Positions 13,816 to 21,556 of a DNA stretch of 30,788 bases are shown piece by piece; within the stretch, counting starts at the first letter, position 1, and each line of letters begins with the position of its first letter. Position numbers and translations under genes: made by a program. The stretch lies in assembly GCA_002293045.1 (NCBI GenBank), contig DBCM01000012.1, positions 1-30,788 on the forward strand. The letters run 5' to 3'. This DNA is from Flavobacteriales bacterium UBA958. GTDB taxonomy: Bacteria; Bacteroidota; Bacteroidia; Flavobacteriales_D; Crocinitomicaceae. The notes beneath the pieces were generated by a model. That model was not told where the DNA came from. It saw only the letters and a list, made by a program, of their open reading frames with translations, and searched no databases.

Positions 13816-14832
13816 TTATACCTTTTTTAATGCCGCTATGCAAACTTCAATGTCTGATGTTTGAATATTCAAGTGGGTCACAAACCTGATCATGCCCGGA
13901 CCAAAAGCCATGCACAAAATCCCTTTTTCTTTCAAACCTTGAATTATCAGGTCGCGACGTTCCGCTTGGGTAAGGGTGATAACCACGATGTTTGTTTCTA
14001 CCGGGTAAATTTCTTTTACCCAAGGAAGGGTTATTAAACAGGATTCAAGGAGTTTCGCATGTGCGTGATCTTCGATTAACCGAGAAACGTGCTGCGTCAA
14101 TGCATAATACCCACCGGCAGCAATGATTCCAGCTTGGCGCATGCCGCCGCCTAAGACTTTTCTAATTCTGCGTGCTTTGTAAATAAAGTCGGAGGAACCA
14201 ATCAACAGTGAACCAACCGGAGCTCCAAGCCCTTTGGAAAGGCACAACGAAATGCTGTCGAATGATTGGGCGTAGGTAGCAGGATTTTGTTTATTCACAG
14301 TAAGCGCGTTAAACAGTCTGGCTCCATCTAAGTGTAAGGGTAGGTTTTGATGCTTACAAAACGCAGCAATACGCTGGATTTCTTCGAACTCATAAACCGC
14401 TCCTCCACCGCGATTAGCAGTATCTTCAATGGAAACGAGTTGTGTCAGCGGTAAGTGAATGTCTTGTGGGTTGTTTACTGCGTAAGGAAGATCCGAGGCA
14501 TTTATTTTTCCGTGATTCCCACTCAGTAATTTCATGGAACATTGACTGTTCCGTGCAATTCCGCCGCCTTCGTATTTGTAGATGTGACTCTCTTGATGGC
14601 AAATCACTTCGCCCCCGGGGGAGGTATGAGCCATAATTGCAATCTGGTTGGTCTGCGTTCCGGATGCACAAAACAAGGCGGCTTCTTTCTTGAACAAATC
14701 CGCAGTATAGTGTTCCAGTTGGTTAACACTGGGATCTTCATTAAAAACATCGTCTCCTACAGGTGCAGCGGCCATATATTCTCGCATGGCTTGAGTTGGA
14801 ATGGTTACCGTATCGCTTCTTAAATCGATCAT
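13816..14832 (-). CDS. ltaE: Low-specificity L-threonine aldolase
   Basis: A 338-residue PLP-dependent fold-type I enzyme cleaving L-threonine/L-allo-threonine to glycine and acetaldehyde. Family motifs: MIDLRSDTVT at the start, PVGDDVFNEDP, CASGTQTNQIA, PLHLDGARLFNA (the PLP-contacting Asp) and SLCLSKGLGAPVGS with Lys200 as the PLP Schiff-base residue. Length is normal. It lies 56 bp upstream of the PorE-like gene on the same strand and may share its transcript. Divergent from the TSUP transporter gene with 32 bp between starts. Confidence 0.92.
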   Translation of the reverse strand: MIDLRSDTVTIPTQAMREYMAAAPVGDDVFNEDPSVNQLEHYTADLFKKEAALFCASGTQTNQIAIMAHTSPGGEVICHQESHIYKYEGGGIARNSQCSMKLLSGNHGKINASDLPYAVNNPQDIHLPLTQLVSIEDTANRGGGAVYEFEEIQRIAAFCKHQNLPLHLDGARLFNALTVNKQNPATYAQSFDSISLCLSKGLGAPVGSLLIGSSDFIYKARRIRKVLGGGMRQAGIIAAGGYYALTQHVSRLIEDHAHAKLLESCLITLPWVKEIYPVETNIVVITLTQAERRDLIIQGLKEKGILCMAFGPGMIRFVTHLNIQTSDIEVCIAALKKV

Positions 14833-14838
14833 TCTGGG

Positions 14839-14846
14839 TATCTTTG
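14839..14846 (+). promoter_or_regulatory. -7 element for the TSUP gene
   Basis: TATCTTTG matches TAnnTTTG exactly, 18 bp before the ATG at 14865 and inside the 32 bp gap to the divergent ltaE start. No TTG at the -33 spacing. Confidence 0.45.
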
Positions 14847-14864
14847 ATTAAAAGTGTAAAAGTA

Positions 14865-15620
14865 ATGTTTTGGATTATTCCCTTGGTTGCTTTCTTGGCA
14901 TCGATTCTAACCTTTTTCTCAGGATTTGGTTTGGGTACCCTGTTAATGGCTGCCATGCTTTGGTATTATCCTCCAGAATTAGCAATCGCCTTAACGGCTT
15001 TGGTTCATTTGTTGAATTCAGCAGTTAAATCCATGATGAATCGCCACGTGCAATGGCGGATTGTTTGGCTTTTCGGAATCCCATCGATGATCGCGGCATT
15101 TTTTGGGGCAAGGCTCTTAAGTATGTTAAGTGAGCAGCCCGTGCTGTTGTATGATTTAACGTACTCCGCCTTCACTAATCCTGTGAGTTTTTTGTCGTTC
15201 CTCATTGGTTTATTCTTAATGATTTTCAGCATTGCTGAGTGGGGGATAAAAGGGAAATCCGTTAGTGCACCCTTGTGGATTGGGGGAATTATTTCCGGGT
15301 TTATGGGCGGTCTGAGCGGCCATCAAGGCGCCTTGCGAAGTTTATTTTTATTGCGTGAAATTCCGGATGTTCGCACCTTAGTTTCTACCTTGGCCTTGAT
15401 TGGCTTACTGACCGATGTGGCACGTAATGCGGTGTATTTAAATGCCTTACCTTGGGAAAAAGTTGATGTATTTCAACTCTTGGTCACGGGAATCGCTGCT
15501 ACCCTTGGCGTATTGGTTGGTACTCGAATGTTGAAGAAGGTTTCTATTCAATTCCTTCAGCGCTTGATTACCCTTGGAATCTTTGCTCTAGGTTCTTCCA
15601 TGCTCTTGGGACTACTTTAA
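14865..15620 (+). CDS. TSUP (TauE/SafE) family membrane transporter
   Basis: A 251-residue integral membrane protein with about eight hydrophobic segments. It starts MFWIIPLVAFLASILTFFSG with FGLGTLL, and a mid-protein half-repeat IISGFMGGLSGHQGALRSLF is typical of the sulfite exporter TauE/SafE family. Members move sulfur-containing or other small organic anions; the substrate here cannot be told. The ATG at 14865 is preferred because earlier in-frame codons overlap ltaE and would add a polar, Arg/Trp-rich extension before the first membrane helix. Its stop overlaps the convergent MORN-like gene by 4 bp (TTAA). Confidence 0.82.
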   Translation: MFWIIPLVAFLASILTFFSGFGLGTLLMAAMLWYYPPELAIALTALVHLLNSAVKSMMNRHVQWRIVWLFGIPSMIAAFFGARLLSMLSEQPVLLYDLTYSAFTNPVSFLSFLIGLFLMIFSIAEWGIKGKSVSAPLWIGGIISGFMGGLSGHQGALRSLFLLREIPDVRTLVSTLALIGLLTDVARNAVYLNALPWEKVDVFQLLVTGIAATLGVLVGTRMLKKVSIQFLQRLITLGIFALGSSMLLGLL

Positions 15621-16633
15621 GATTTCTCTTTGGCCCTCCGCTCTTTGCGTTTTTTTCGCTTGTTTTTCTTTTGATCACCCGGCGTTATATCTTTTGGATC
15701 ATCATCCGCGGTAATTTCTGTAGATTTTTCTGTTTTATTGATATCATAGAGCACTTTTTTATCGCCGTATTCATCAATTTCCATTTCGTATTGTTTAATG
15801 CCTTTTTTATCGTAAATCGTTTGGTGTATTGTTTTTCCTTTCTCGTCATTGACCAGATGCTCTCCGATCGGAATATTCTTTTTAAAGGTGCTCTTTGAAA
15901 GTATGGTCCCGTCTTCCTGGTACTTGATAAAATCACCGTCCTTTTGGTCCATCATCCACATTTCAATTCCCGCTTCCTTTCCACTGCTGAAGAAATAGGT
16001 TTGTTTTCCATGTTTCTTACCTTCTTTATAGTTCAGGCTTACCTCGGGCTTTCCTTCCTCGCTAAACGTAAGGTGCATTCCATCCAAGAGGCCATTTTTG
16101 TATTGAACGATTCTTAAGCGTTTCCCGTCGGGAAAGTACTCCCGTTGAATTCCATCGCGAATATCATTTTTGAAGTTCATATATACTAAGGTGTCCCCAT
16201 TGCGATTGAATTCTTTGCTTACGCCATTCAGCTTACCGTTCAAAAAAGTTTCCTCTTTTGATATTTTTCCGGTGGAATCAAAAAAGGATTGCTGAGCCCC
16301 ATTTTTTATCCCTATGATGTAACGTTGTATGGTCTTGATACACCCAGAACTGTAATAGGAGGTATCGGATCCATCGCGTTTACCATTCACACAGTGAATT
16401 TCATCCAATACATATCCAGCTCGGTTGTAAGTTTGTGCCGTACCATTAAATGGAGTGTACCAATCTTTGGTTAGGACATAGGTGTTGATCTCCTGATCAT
16501 AACTCACTTGATCATATAGGTTTAAGTATCGCCTAGGTTCAGCCTTCTTTTTAATGTTTCCACAAGGGCTTTTTTCCTGGCTCATGACCGAATTAATCGC
16601 GAGGAGGAGAAAAATTACGGTTACGTGTTTCAT
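15617..16633 (-). CDS. Secreted MORN-like (YwqK-type) repeat protein
   Basis: A 338-residue protein with signal peptide MKHVTVIFLLLAINSVMSQ. From about 60 to 275 it carries repeated MORN-like units of the form G-x3-yy-x2-G-x7-y-x-N/G-x-x-x-G, for example NGKRDGSDTSYYSSGCIK, NGAQQSFFDSTGKIS and DGIQREYFPDGKRL. Such proteins are often automatically named YwqK-family antitoxins, but no toxin gene is next to it and the signal peptide argues for an envelope location. The C-terminal ~20 residues are almost entirely Lys/Arg/Glu. Third gene of the minus-strand operon, overlapping the thioesterase start by 4 bp. Confidence 0.72.
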   Translation of the reverse strand: MKHVTVIFLLLAINSVMSQEKSPCGNIKKKAEPRRYLNLYDQVSYDQEINTYVLTKDWYTPFNGTAQTYNRAGYVLDEIHCVNGKRDGSDTSYYSSGCIKTIQRYIIGIKNGAQQSFFDSTGKISKEETFLNGKLNGVSKEFNRNGDTLVYMNFKNDIRDGIQREYFPDGKRLRIVQYKNGLLDGMHLTFSEEGKPEVSLNYKEGKKHGKQTYFFSSGKEAGIEMWMMDQKDGDFIKYQEDGTILSKSTFKKNIPIGEHLVNDEKGKTIHQTIYDKKGIKQYEMEIDEYGDKKVLYDINKTEKSTEITADDDPKDITPGDQKKNKRKKRKERRAKEKS

Positions 16634-17028
16634 ACGAGTAAAGAATTTAATGCTACCTTCATGGGTTCAGGAATTTCAATCGTTTGCTTGGTGTGGTTAT
16701 TAAAACAAACCAATGTGCTGGATCCTGTGGCACATAAGGTGGCGCCGACATGAACCTGATACCCTAAGCTAAAACTCTTGGTTCCAATTTCGGTTACAAA
16801 AACGGTAACCTGGGGTAGGTCGTGAAGCCTAATCGACGATAAATAGGTAGCTTCATTTTTAACTAGAACCACGCCTTGAGTCATCCAATCCCAGTCCTTT
16901 CCAAGCAAGGGGTGGAAATAATGAATTCGAGCCATTTCAAAATAGTTGAAATAGGCTACGTTGTTCACGTGACCAAGTAAATCGATGTCTGAAAAGCGTA
17001 CTTGAACTTCAAAAGGGCTATTGTTCAT
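16630..17028 (-). CDS. Acyl-CoA thioesterase, 4HBT hotdog family
   Basis: A 132-residue single-hotdog protein of the YbgC/FadM-like 4HBT family. The active-site helix start is RFSDIDLLGHVNNVAYFNYFE, with Asp16 as the likely catalytic acid. Such enzymes hydrolyse acyl-CoA thioesters; chain length cannot be predicted. Its start lies inside the end of the dehydratase gene (11 bp overlap) and its end overlaps the MORN-like gene, so the three are co-translated. Confidence 0.86.
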   Translation of the reverse strand: MNNSPFEVQVRFSDIDLLGHVNNVAYFNYFEMARIHYFHPLLGKDWDWMTQGVVLVKNEATYLSSIRLHDLPQVTVFVTEIGTKSFSLGYQVHVGATLCATGSSTLVCFNNHTKQTIEIPEPMKVALNSLLV

Positions 17029-18892
17029 CTAATTGCTGGAATTGGGAATTATTGCTTTTATATTCAGGCACAATTTGTTTCATGATTGCTACCCGTTGCA
17101 TAAGCGAGGTTTCGGATTCAAGGAGTAATTCAATCTGTTGATTCAATTCCGAGGTAATTTCACGAGTTTTCGCAATCAGTATTTTGGGATGATGGGTGGT
17201 TAATGTGGTTTCTGAATCTGCTAATAATTCCTCGTAGAGTTTCTCTCCCGGACGTAAACCGGAGATTTTAATTTCGATGTCCTTGCCGGGTTCCAAGCCA
17301 TGAAGTAAGATCATTTTTCTTGCTAATTCTATAATTGGAACAGATTCACCCATATCAAAGACATAGATTTCTCCGCCATTACCCATGGAAAAAGCCTCTA
17401 ACACTAATTGACAAGCCTCGGGTATTGTCATGAAATATCGGGTGATGCGCTCATCAGTTACTGTAATGGGTCCACCGAGTGCAATTTGTCGTTGAAAAAG
17501 GGGTATAACGGACCCATTGGATCCCAGGACATTTCCGAAGCGGGTGGTGATGAATTTGGTAATTCCCAGGTGATTTTTATGCTGTACAATCATTTCAGCG
17601 ATGCGCTTACTGGCACCCATAATATTCGTTGGATTAACGGCTTTGTCCGTTGAAATAAAAATAAACTTTTCTAGGTTGTATGCCACAGCACATTCGGTTA
17701 AATTCCTCGTTCCTAAAATATTCGTGGTGATTGCCTCAAATGGATTTTCTTCCATAAGTGGGACATGCTTGTAGGCGGCCGCATGGAAAACAATCTGTGG
17801 AGAAAATTCTTCAAAAATGCTTCGCATCGATTCAAAGTTTCGAATATCTCCAATTCGGAAATGGATGCGCAGTGCATCTTGGTATTCGATTAATTCTTGT
17901 TGCAGTTCATATAAGGGAGATTCTGCTTGGTCTAAGAGTATGAGGTTCGCTACCTTATACTTAATCACTTCCTTCGCGATACCACTACCGATCGATCCTG
18001 CGGCCCCGGTGATAATTATTGTTTTACCTACCATCTCCGCTGCTAAGCTGCTTTGAGTTAGTTGAATATGTGCCCTACCTAGCAACTCTGAAATATCTAT
18101 TTGACCTATCTTTTTTGGGGTTAGTTCCCCATTAACCCAAGTATTTGGGTCTTGTACCCGTTGAATTTTTACTTGTTTTGAAAGACAAATTTCCACGAGA
18201 TTTCTCAATAATTCTGGGTTCGGCTTACGAATGGCAACAATTACTTTTTCGATGCGCATGGAAGAAAGCAAGGATTCCATTTGATTCGCGTCGAACACGT
18301 TGATTCCATCGATTCTATTTCCTACGAGTGCGGTGTTGTTGTCTATAAACCCTATTATTTTTTGTTGAATGCGATTGTCGTTTTCTATGGTGCGTTTGGC
18401 AATTAGTCCCATGGCCCCCGCCCCGAATATTAATACACGTTCAGCGATCTCAGCGGACTTTACCGTTTCTATATACCATAGTTTAATAGCAAACCTGCTT
18501 CCAATAAGAAACATGAGACTGATCATAAACTCCATTAGAATTATAGAGCTGGGAAACAAGTAGGTGGTGTCCCAAATGGAGGCGCGTAAGGCGCTGATGA
18601 TAATAAATATTAAGGTAGCACTTAGGTTGGCTTTGAGAATGCGTTGTGAATCTTGAGTGGAGGTGTAGCGGACTAAGCCTTTGTGAATTCCAAATAGAAA
18701 AAAAATAACCCCTTTGATGCATAAATACATGATGAACTCCGGCCAGTGTTGGAGCCATTCATTTTTCATCGCATATAGATTGGTATTTAAATCGAAGCGA
18801 ATAAAATAGGCAAGAACTAATGAAAAGACAGAAATGACTAAATCAATTACGATTATTATCCAACGTGGAGTTGCCGTTCTTAATTTAATCAT
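17018..18892 (-). CDS. Nucleotide-sugar 4,6-dehydratase, FlaA1/CapD/PglF family
   Basis: A 624-residue inner-membrane protein of the polysaccharide biosynthesis CapD family. Four N-terminal membrane helices (about 11-135) precede a first Rossmann domain (FGAGAMG, 156-162) and a second, catalytic SDR domain (TGAAGSIGSG, 295-304; HAAAYKHVPLMEENP; STDKAVNPTNIMGASKR, 414-430; LRPGEKLYEELL). Thr415-Asp416-Lys417 are kept, and Met425 replaces the usual SDR tyrosine, as in large PglF/WbpM-type enzymes. It likely converts a UDP-HexNAc to its 4-keto-6-deoxy form for O-antigen, capsule or glycan synthesis. First gene of its operon. Confidence 0.9.
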   Translation of the reverse strand: MIKLRTATPRWIIIVIDLVISVFSLVLAYFIRFDLNTNLYAMKNEWLQHWPEFIMYLCIKGVIFFLFGIHKGLVRYTSTQDSQRILKANLSATLIFIIISALRASIWDTTYLFPSSIILMEFMISLMFLIGSRFAIKLWYIETVKSAEIAERVLIFGAGAMGLIAKRTIENDNRIQQKIIGFIDNNTALVGNRIDGINVFDANQMESLLSSMRIEKVIVAIRKPNPELLRNLVEICLSKQVKIQRVQDPNTWVNGELTPKKIGQIDISELLGRAHIQLTQSSLAAEMVGKTIIITGAAGSIGSGIAKEVIKYKVANLILLDQAESPLYELQQELIEYQDALRIHFRIGDIRNFESMRSIFEEFSPQIVFHAAAYKHVPLMEENPFEAITTNILGTRNLTECAVAYNLEKFIFISTDKAVNPTNIMGASKRIAEMIVQHKNHLGITKFITTRFGNVLGSNGSVIPLFQRQIALGGPITVTDERITRYFMTIPEACQLVLEAFSMGNGGEIYVFDMGESVPIIELARKMILLHGLEPGKDIEIKISGLRPGEKLYEELLADSETTLTTHHPKILIAKTREITSELNQQIELLLESETSLMQRVAIMKQIVPEYKSNNSQFQQLDEQ

Positions 18893-18897
18893 GAAAT

Positions 18898-18905
18898 CAA
18901 AGGTA
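18898..18905 (-). promoter_or_regulatory. -7 element of the dehydratase operon, very close to the ATG
   Basis: TACCTTTG on the minus strand is a perfect TAnnTTTG only 5 bases before the ATG at 18892, again predicting no or almost no leader. No TTG at the -33 spacing; that region is filled by the terminator hairpin of the upstream gene. Confidence 0.4.
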
Positions 18906-18932
18906 AAAAAAAAGACCGCGATTGCGGTCTTT
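18905..18932 (-). terminator. Rho-independent terminator of the 147-residue secreted protein gene
   Basis: AAAGACCGC-GATT-GCGGTCTTT (18911-18932, 9 bp stem) followed on the minus strand by a run of T. It lies 19 bp after the stop of the upstream gene and its T-run meets the -7 element of the dehydratase gene. Confidence 0.85.
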
Positions 18933-18951
18933 TACTTCAATTAGTATCGTT

Positions 18952-19395
18952 TTAGTTCAATCGAACGATGTTCATTTTTAGATCAGTCAAAACTTCTTTA
19001 ATGTATCCATCTTTCATAGAAACGAATACCGCGAGTGCTGGATTCGAATCTCCGTAGCAATTTCCTGCTTTCGTTTCACCGGCTTCAAGATTAAACGTAA
19101 ATGTATATTCTGGATTATCACACGTTCTGCAATTTCCGCCATCCAAATCATAGTACATGTCTTCTCTTACTTTGAGCGATGCTGCAACTCCATTCGAATT
19201 GGTAATGCTTAATATTTTAAACGTCATGGTTTCATGGCGCTCTTCATTGGTACATGTTGTTAATTGTGAAGTAATACTTACGCCGTTTTCGCTGTATAAA
19301 ACTTCGGGAGAACCTACAGCGGTACTTGTCATTTTTTGACCCAATGAAGTCAGTGAAATCGAAGCTAAAAATCCAAAAAAAGCAATACGTAACAT
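18952..19395 (-). CDS. Small secreted protein of unknown function
   Basis: A 147-residue protein with signal peptide (IAFFGFLASISLTSLG, then Q). The mature part has four Cys (48, 89, 92, 113), including a NCRTC pair, and reads as a beta-rich domain. The family is not recognised. The gene is monocistronic: it has its own strong terminator, and a promoter-like TAAATTTA region lies upstream, but without a perfect -7 match. The Cys spacing allows two disulfides in the periplasm or outside the cell. It could be a secreted stress or binding protein; nothing more can be said. Confidence 0.6.
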   Translation of the reverse strand: MLRIAFFGFLASISLTSLGQKMTSTAVGSPEVLYSENGVSITSQLTTCTNEERHETMTFKILSITNSNGVAASLKVREDMYYDLDGGNCRTCDNPEYTFTFNLEAGETKAGNCYGDSNPALAVFVSMKDGYIKEVLTDLKMNIVRLN

Positions 19396-19457
19396 AAGCG
19401 GTGGTTTTTATTAAATTTATACATGTCTAAGACGACAAATCTCCAAGAATTGTTGCT

Positions 19458-19487
19458 TTGAACGCTTAAAATTATTCAATATTTTTG
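19458..19487 (+). promoter_or_regulatory. Promoter of the CYTH gene
   Basis: TTG (19458-19460), 19 bp spacer, TATTTTTG (19480-19487), a perfect TAnnTTTG, 12 bp before the ATG at 19500. Confidence 0.6.
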
Positions 19488-19499
19488 AAACTTGAAAAA

Positions 19500-19949
19500 A
19501 TGATTGAAATAGAACGCAAATATTTAATCGGAAACATGAATTTGTTGGCTCCATTGCTGTTGAATGGGCGAACGATTGAACAAGGTTATTTGTTTGCAAC
19601 GCCGGATAAATCGTGCAGGATTCGCTTGAAAGGCGATCGGGGCTTTATTACCTTCAAATTCGGTGAATCCGCGTTTATTCGATCGGAATTTGAATATGAA
19701 ATCCCGCTGCTTGAGGCAGAGGCCTTACTTCGTCAATGTTCAAAAGTACTTTCGAAAACGCGATTTGAGGTTATCGTTGATTCCTATGTTTGGGAAATTG
19801 ATGTTTTTCGTGGAAAACTTGAAGGACTTGTTGTAGCTGAAATTGAATTAACTCATGAAGACGAATCCTTTGTGCTTCCTGATTGGGTAGGGGAGGAAGT
19901 TACTGAAGATAAATCCTATTTAAATGTAAATTTGATTCAACGTTTATAG
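19500..19949 (+). CDS. CYTH-domain protein
   Basis: A 149-residue CYTH (triphosphate tunnel metalloenzyme-like) protein. The N-terminal signature EIERKYLI (3-10) holds the ExExK triphosphate/metal residues. Further charged strands follow: SCRIRLKG, ITFKFG, EFEYEIPL, EVIVDSYVWEIDVF and VVAEIELTHEDE. Bacterial members hydrolyse inorganic triphosphate or related compounds; no specific substrate is inferred. The ATG at 19500 is chosen because a TTG-started extension from 19485 would overlap the promoter. It ends 6 bp inside the convergent 108-residue gene. Confidence 0.88.
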   Translation: MIEIERKYLIGNMNLLAPLLLNGRTIEQGYLFATPDKSCRIRLKGDRGFITFKFGESAFIRSEFEYEIPLLEAEALLRQCSKVLSKTRFEVIVDSYVWEIDVFRGKLEGLVVAEIELTHEDESFVLPDWVGEEVTEDKSYLNVNLIQRL

Positions 19950-20270
19950 CCTTTCAATGGGCGCTGAGATGCAATCTACCACGTTACCTCCGATTTCGAA
20001 GCTGAAAAAATCACTAAAATCCGCGATGTGTTCCATCTCCTCAAGCGAAACGTGTTGCTCGGTGAGTTGATTGATTTCGTTTAGGGTGATTTTTTTCATG
20101 TATTTCATGAGTACTTGATCTTCATCCCAAACGTCCTCTTCGATTAAATATAAAGTGGGTTCATGAAAGGGGATGAATTCCTTGTCCTCAATATAGGGTT
20201 CTAGAATGTTCCAAAATTTCTGAGTTGGAGTGATTTTTATGTAGGCTCTGTTGATGGTTTTCATGGTCAT
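19944..20270 (-). CDS. Hypothetical protein, 108 residues
   Basis: An acidic, soluble-looking protein without signal peptide or membrane segment. It starts MTMKTINRAYIKITPTQKFW and is rich in Glu, Asp and aromatic residues, with LTEQHVSLEEMEHIADFSDF in the middle. The family is not recognised. Its start overlaps the end of the lipoprotein gene upstream by 4 bp, so the two form an operon. The second ATG (codon 3) is an alternative start. Confidence 0.55.
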   Translation of the reverse strand: MTMKTINRAYIKITPTQKFWNILEPYIEDKEFIPFHEPTLYLIEEDVWDEDQVLMKYMKKITLNEINQLTEQHVSLEEMEHIADFSDFFSFEIGGNVVDCISAPIERL

Positions 20271-20896
20271 TGTTTAGGCATTTTTGGTTTTGTCCATCGG
20301 CATGATTGTCCGGCTCTTTGTTCTATGATGATTCGAATGGAATCGCTTGGATAGGAATATCGCTGGTATCGTTCCCATAGTTTTCGATTAATGCTCCCCG
20401 CTGAGTTAATTTCAAGGATTGAGGTGCTATTGATCAATATGAGTACATTTTCTTTGGATATTTTTTGCCTTTCAAACCACTCCAATTGTTGGGTATTAGG
20501 TCCGTAATGGTCTAGCCAGTTGAATAAGGCATTGATTCGCGTATTACTGTCTTTGAATTTCCATTCGCCAACATAGGTGGATTTTTTTCCTTCTCGAAGT
20601 ACAAAATGAGTGGGATATTGTCCTTTTGGATGTGGAAATCGATCCAGAAAGTGTGCCCTTGCATCAACTTCGATGGCTTCAACGTTGAGTCCAACACTAT
20701 CGTTGGTGTACTTCAAGAGATAAGGAGCAAGGGTGTCTTGTTTGGCGAGTGTTTTTTTGTTTGTCTGGGTTCGTTTGGGTTGAATATCTTCAAATCGCTG
20801 TTTGTTTTCCTCTGATTTACTCGAACAAGCCAAGAGCGTCATTGCAACAAGGGCAATACTCCATATAAATTTAAGGGTTCGTAAGGGCTTGAACAT
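20267..20896 (-). CDS. Predicted lipoprotein of unknown function
   Basis: A 209-residue protein with a lipoprotein signal: FIWSIALVAMTLLACSS, with Cys24 as the lipidated residue. The mature N-terminus is rich in Ser, Lys, Glu and Gln, followed by a mixed alpha/beta-looking region with several Trp and charged residues. The family is not recognised. First gene of a two-gene operon with the 108-residue protein. An imperfect -7-like TAAAATTG lies close upstream of the start. Divergent from the next lipoprotein gene, 67 bp between starts. Confidence 0.6.
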   Translation of the reverse strand: MFKPLRTLKFIWSIALVAMTLLACSSKSEENKQRFEDIQPKRTQTNKKTLAKQDTLAPYLLKYTNDSVGLNVEAIEVDARAHFLDRFPHPKGQYPTHFVLREGKKSTYVGEWKFKDSNTRINALFNWLDHYGPNTQQLEWFERQKISKENVLILINSTSILEINSAGSINRKLWERYQRYSYPSDSIRIIIEQRAGQSCRWTKPKMPKQ

Positions 20897-20944
20897 AGTC
20901 CTACAATTTTAACGATTTCTAAGATATGTTAAGGTCACTTTTGT

Positions 20945-20952
20945 TATTTTTG
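20945..20952 (+). promoter_or_regulatory. -7 element for the 182-residue lipoprotein gene
   Basis: TATTTTTG, a perfect TAnnTTTG, lies 11 bp before the ATG at 20964. No TTG at -33 spacing. Confidence 0.45.
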
Positions 20953-20963
20953 TAAAAAAAGCC

Positions 20964-21512
20964 ATGATGAAAAAATTAGGTATGTATGTTTCTTTGGTCT
21001 TGTTGCTCTCCGCATGCGCTACACAAGTACCCTACACAAATTTAATTCGAGATGAATTTGCGCTTGATTCAGAAGAGAAATTGGCCAAAGTGCAATTTTA
21101 TATTTCCCATACGATAGTTATGGATGAAGAAGTAAAAAATGAAAATTCAACCACCACATCTAACGGAACGCTCATCAACAGTTCAAGCACCAAAAAGGAA
21201 TCCGTGATTATTCAAGCTGGGACTCCTTGTGTTTTTGATTCTTACGGACCCAAAGGCGAAATTCTTATTCGTTTTGAAACGGGTGAAGGGAAAACCTTGA
21301 AATTCTTTTCGAAAAATGAAGCCAATCGCAGGTATTATTTTGATGTAGAATGGAACCAACCCGGCGGACCTAAAATCCAATATGGAGATGTAACGTATAA
21401 AATTGATGTCATGAGAGGAAGTCCACGCTCTGCATACATTAAGGTTGCGAAAAAGAAACTCGAGAAGGTCAAGCGCAAAGATCGCTTTGTTCGAGGAATG
21501 AAAGTGAAATAA
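20964..21512 (+). CDS. Predicted lipoprotein of unknown function
   Basis: A 182-residue protein with a lipobox: YVSLVLLLSACATQ, with Cys18 as the lipidated residue. The mature part has a Thr/Ser/Asn-rich loop (about 60-78), a beta-rich domain and a strongly basic C-terminal ~25 residues (KKKLEKVKRKDRF, RGMKVK). The family is not recognised. MMKK allows a start one codon later. A hairpin terminator follows 5 bp after the stop, then the VPS10-like gene begins only 12 bp further on. Confidence 0.6.
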   Translation: MMKKLGMYVSLVLLLSACATQVPYTNLIRDEFALDSEEKLAKVQFYISHTIVMDEEVKNENSTTTSNGTLINSSSTKKESVIIQAGTPCVFDSYGPKGEILIRFETGEGKTLKFFSKNEANRRYYFDVEWNQPGGPKIQYGDVTYKIDVMRGSPRSAYIKVAKKKLEKVKRKDRFVRGMKVK

Positions 21513-21517
21513 CACCT

Positions 21518-21544
21518 AAAGCCATTCAAATCGAATGGCTTTTT
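21518..21544 (+). terminator. Hairpin terminator between the lipoprotein gene and the propeller gene
   Basis: AAAGCCATTC-AAATC-GAATGGCTTT with a T-run at the 3' side. Only 12 bp separate it from the next ATG, so it may act as an attenuator for that gene rather than a full stop. Confidence 0.75.
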
Positions 21545-21556
21545 AATAAATACCCT

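Noticed and set aside
14763..14864. Longer start of the TSUP transporter overlapping ltaE
   Set aside because: It would place a polar Arg/Trp-rich stretch before the first membrane helix, overlap ltaE and lie upstream of the TATCTTTG element. The ATG at 14865 is preferred.
15617..16633. Antitoxin of a toxin-antitoxin pair (YwqK naming)
   Set aside because: It has a signal peptide, and its operon partners are a thioesterase and a sugar dehydratase. No toxin-like gene is adjacent.
16961..16976. CACGTG-centred sequence resembling parS
   Set aside because: Only the core TTCACGTGA matches and it lies in the conserved HVNN codons of the thioesterase. Other CACGTG cores (8031-8036, 15045-15050) match the parS flanks even less.
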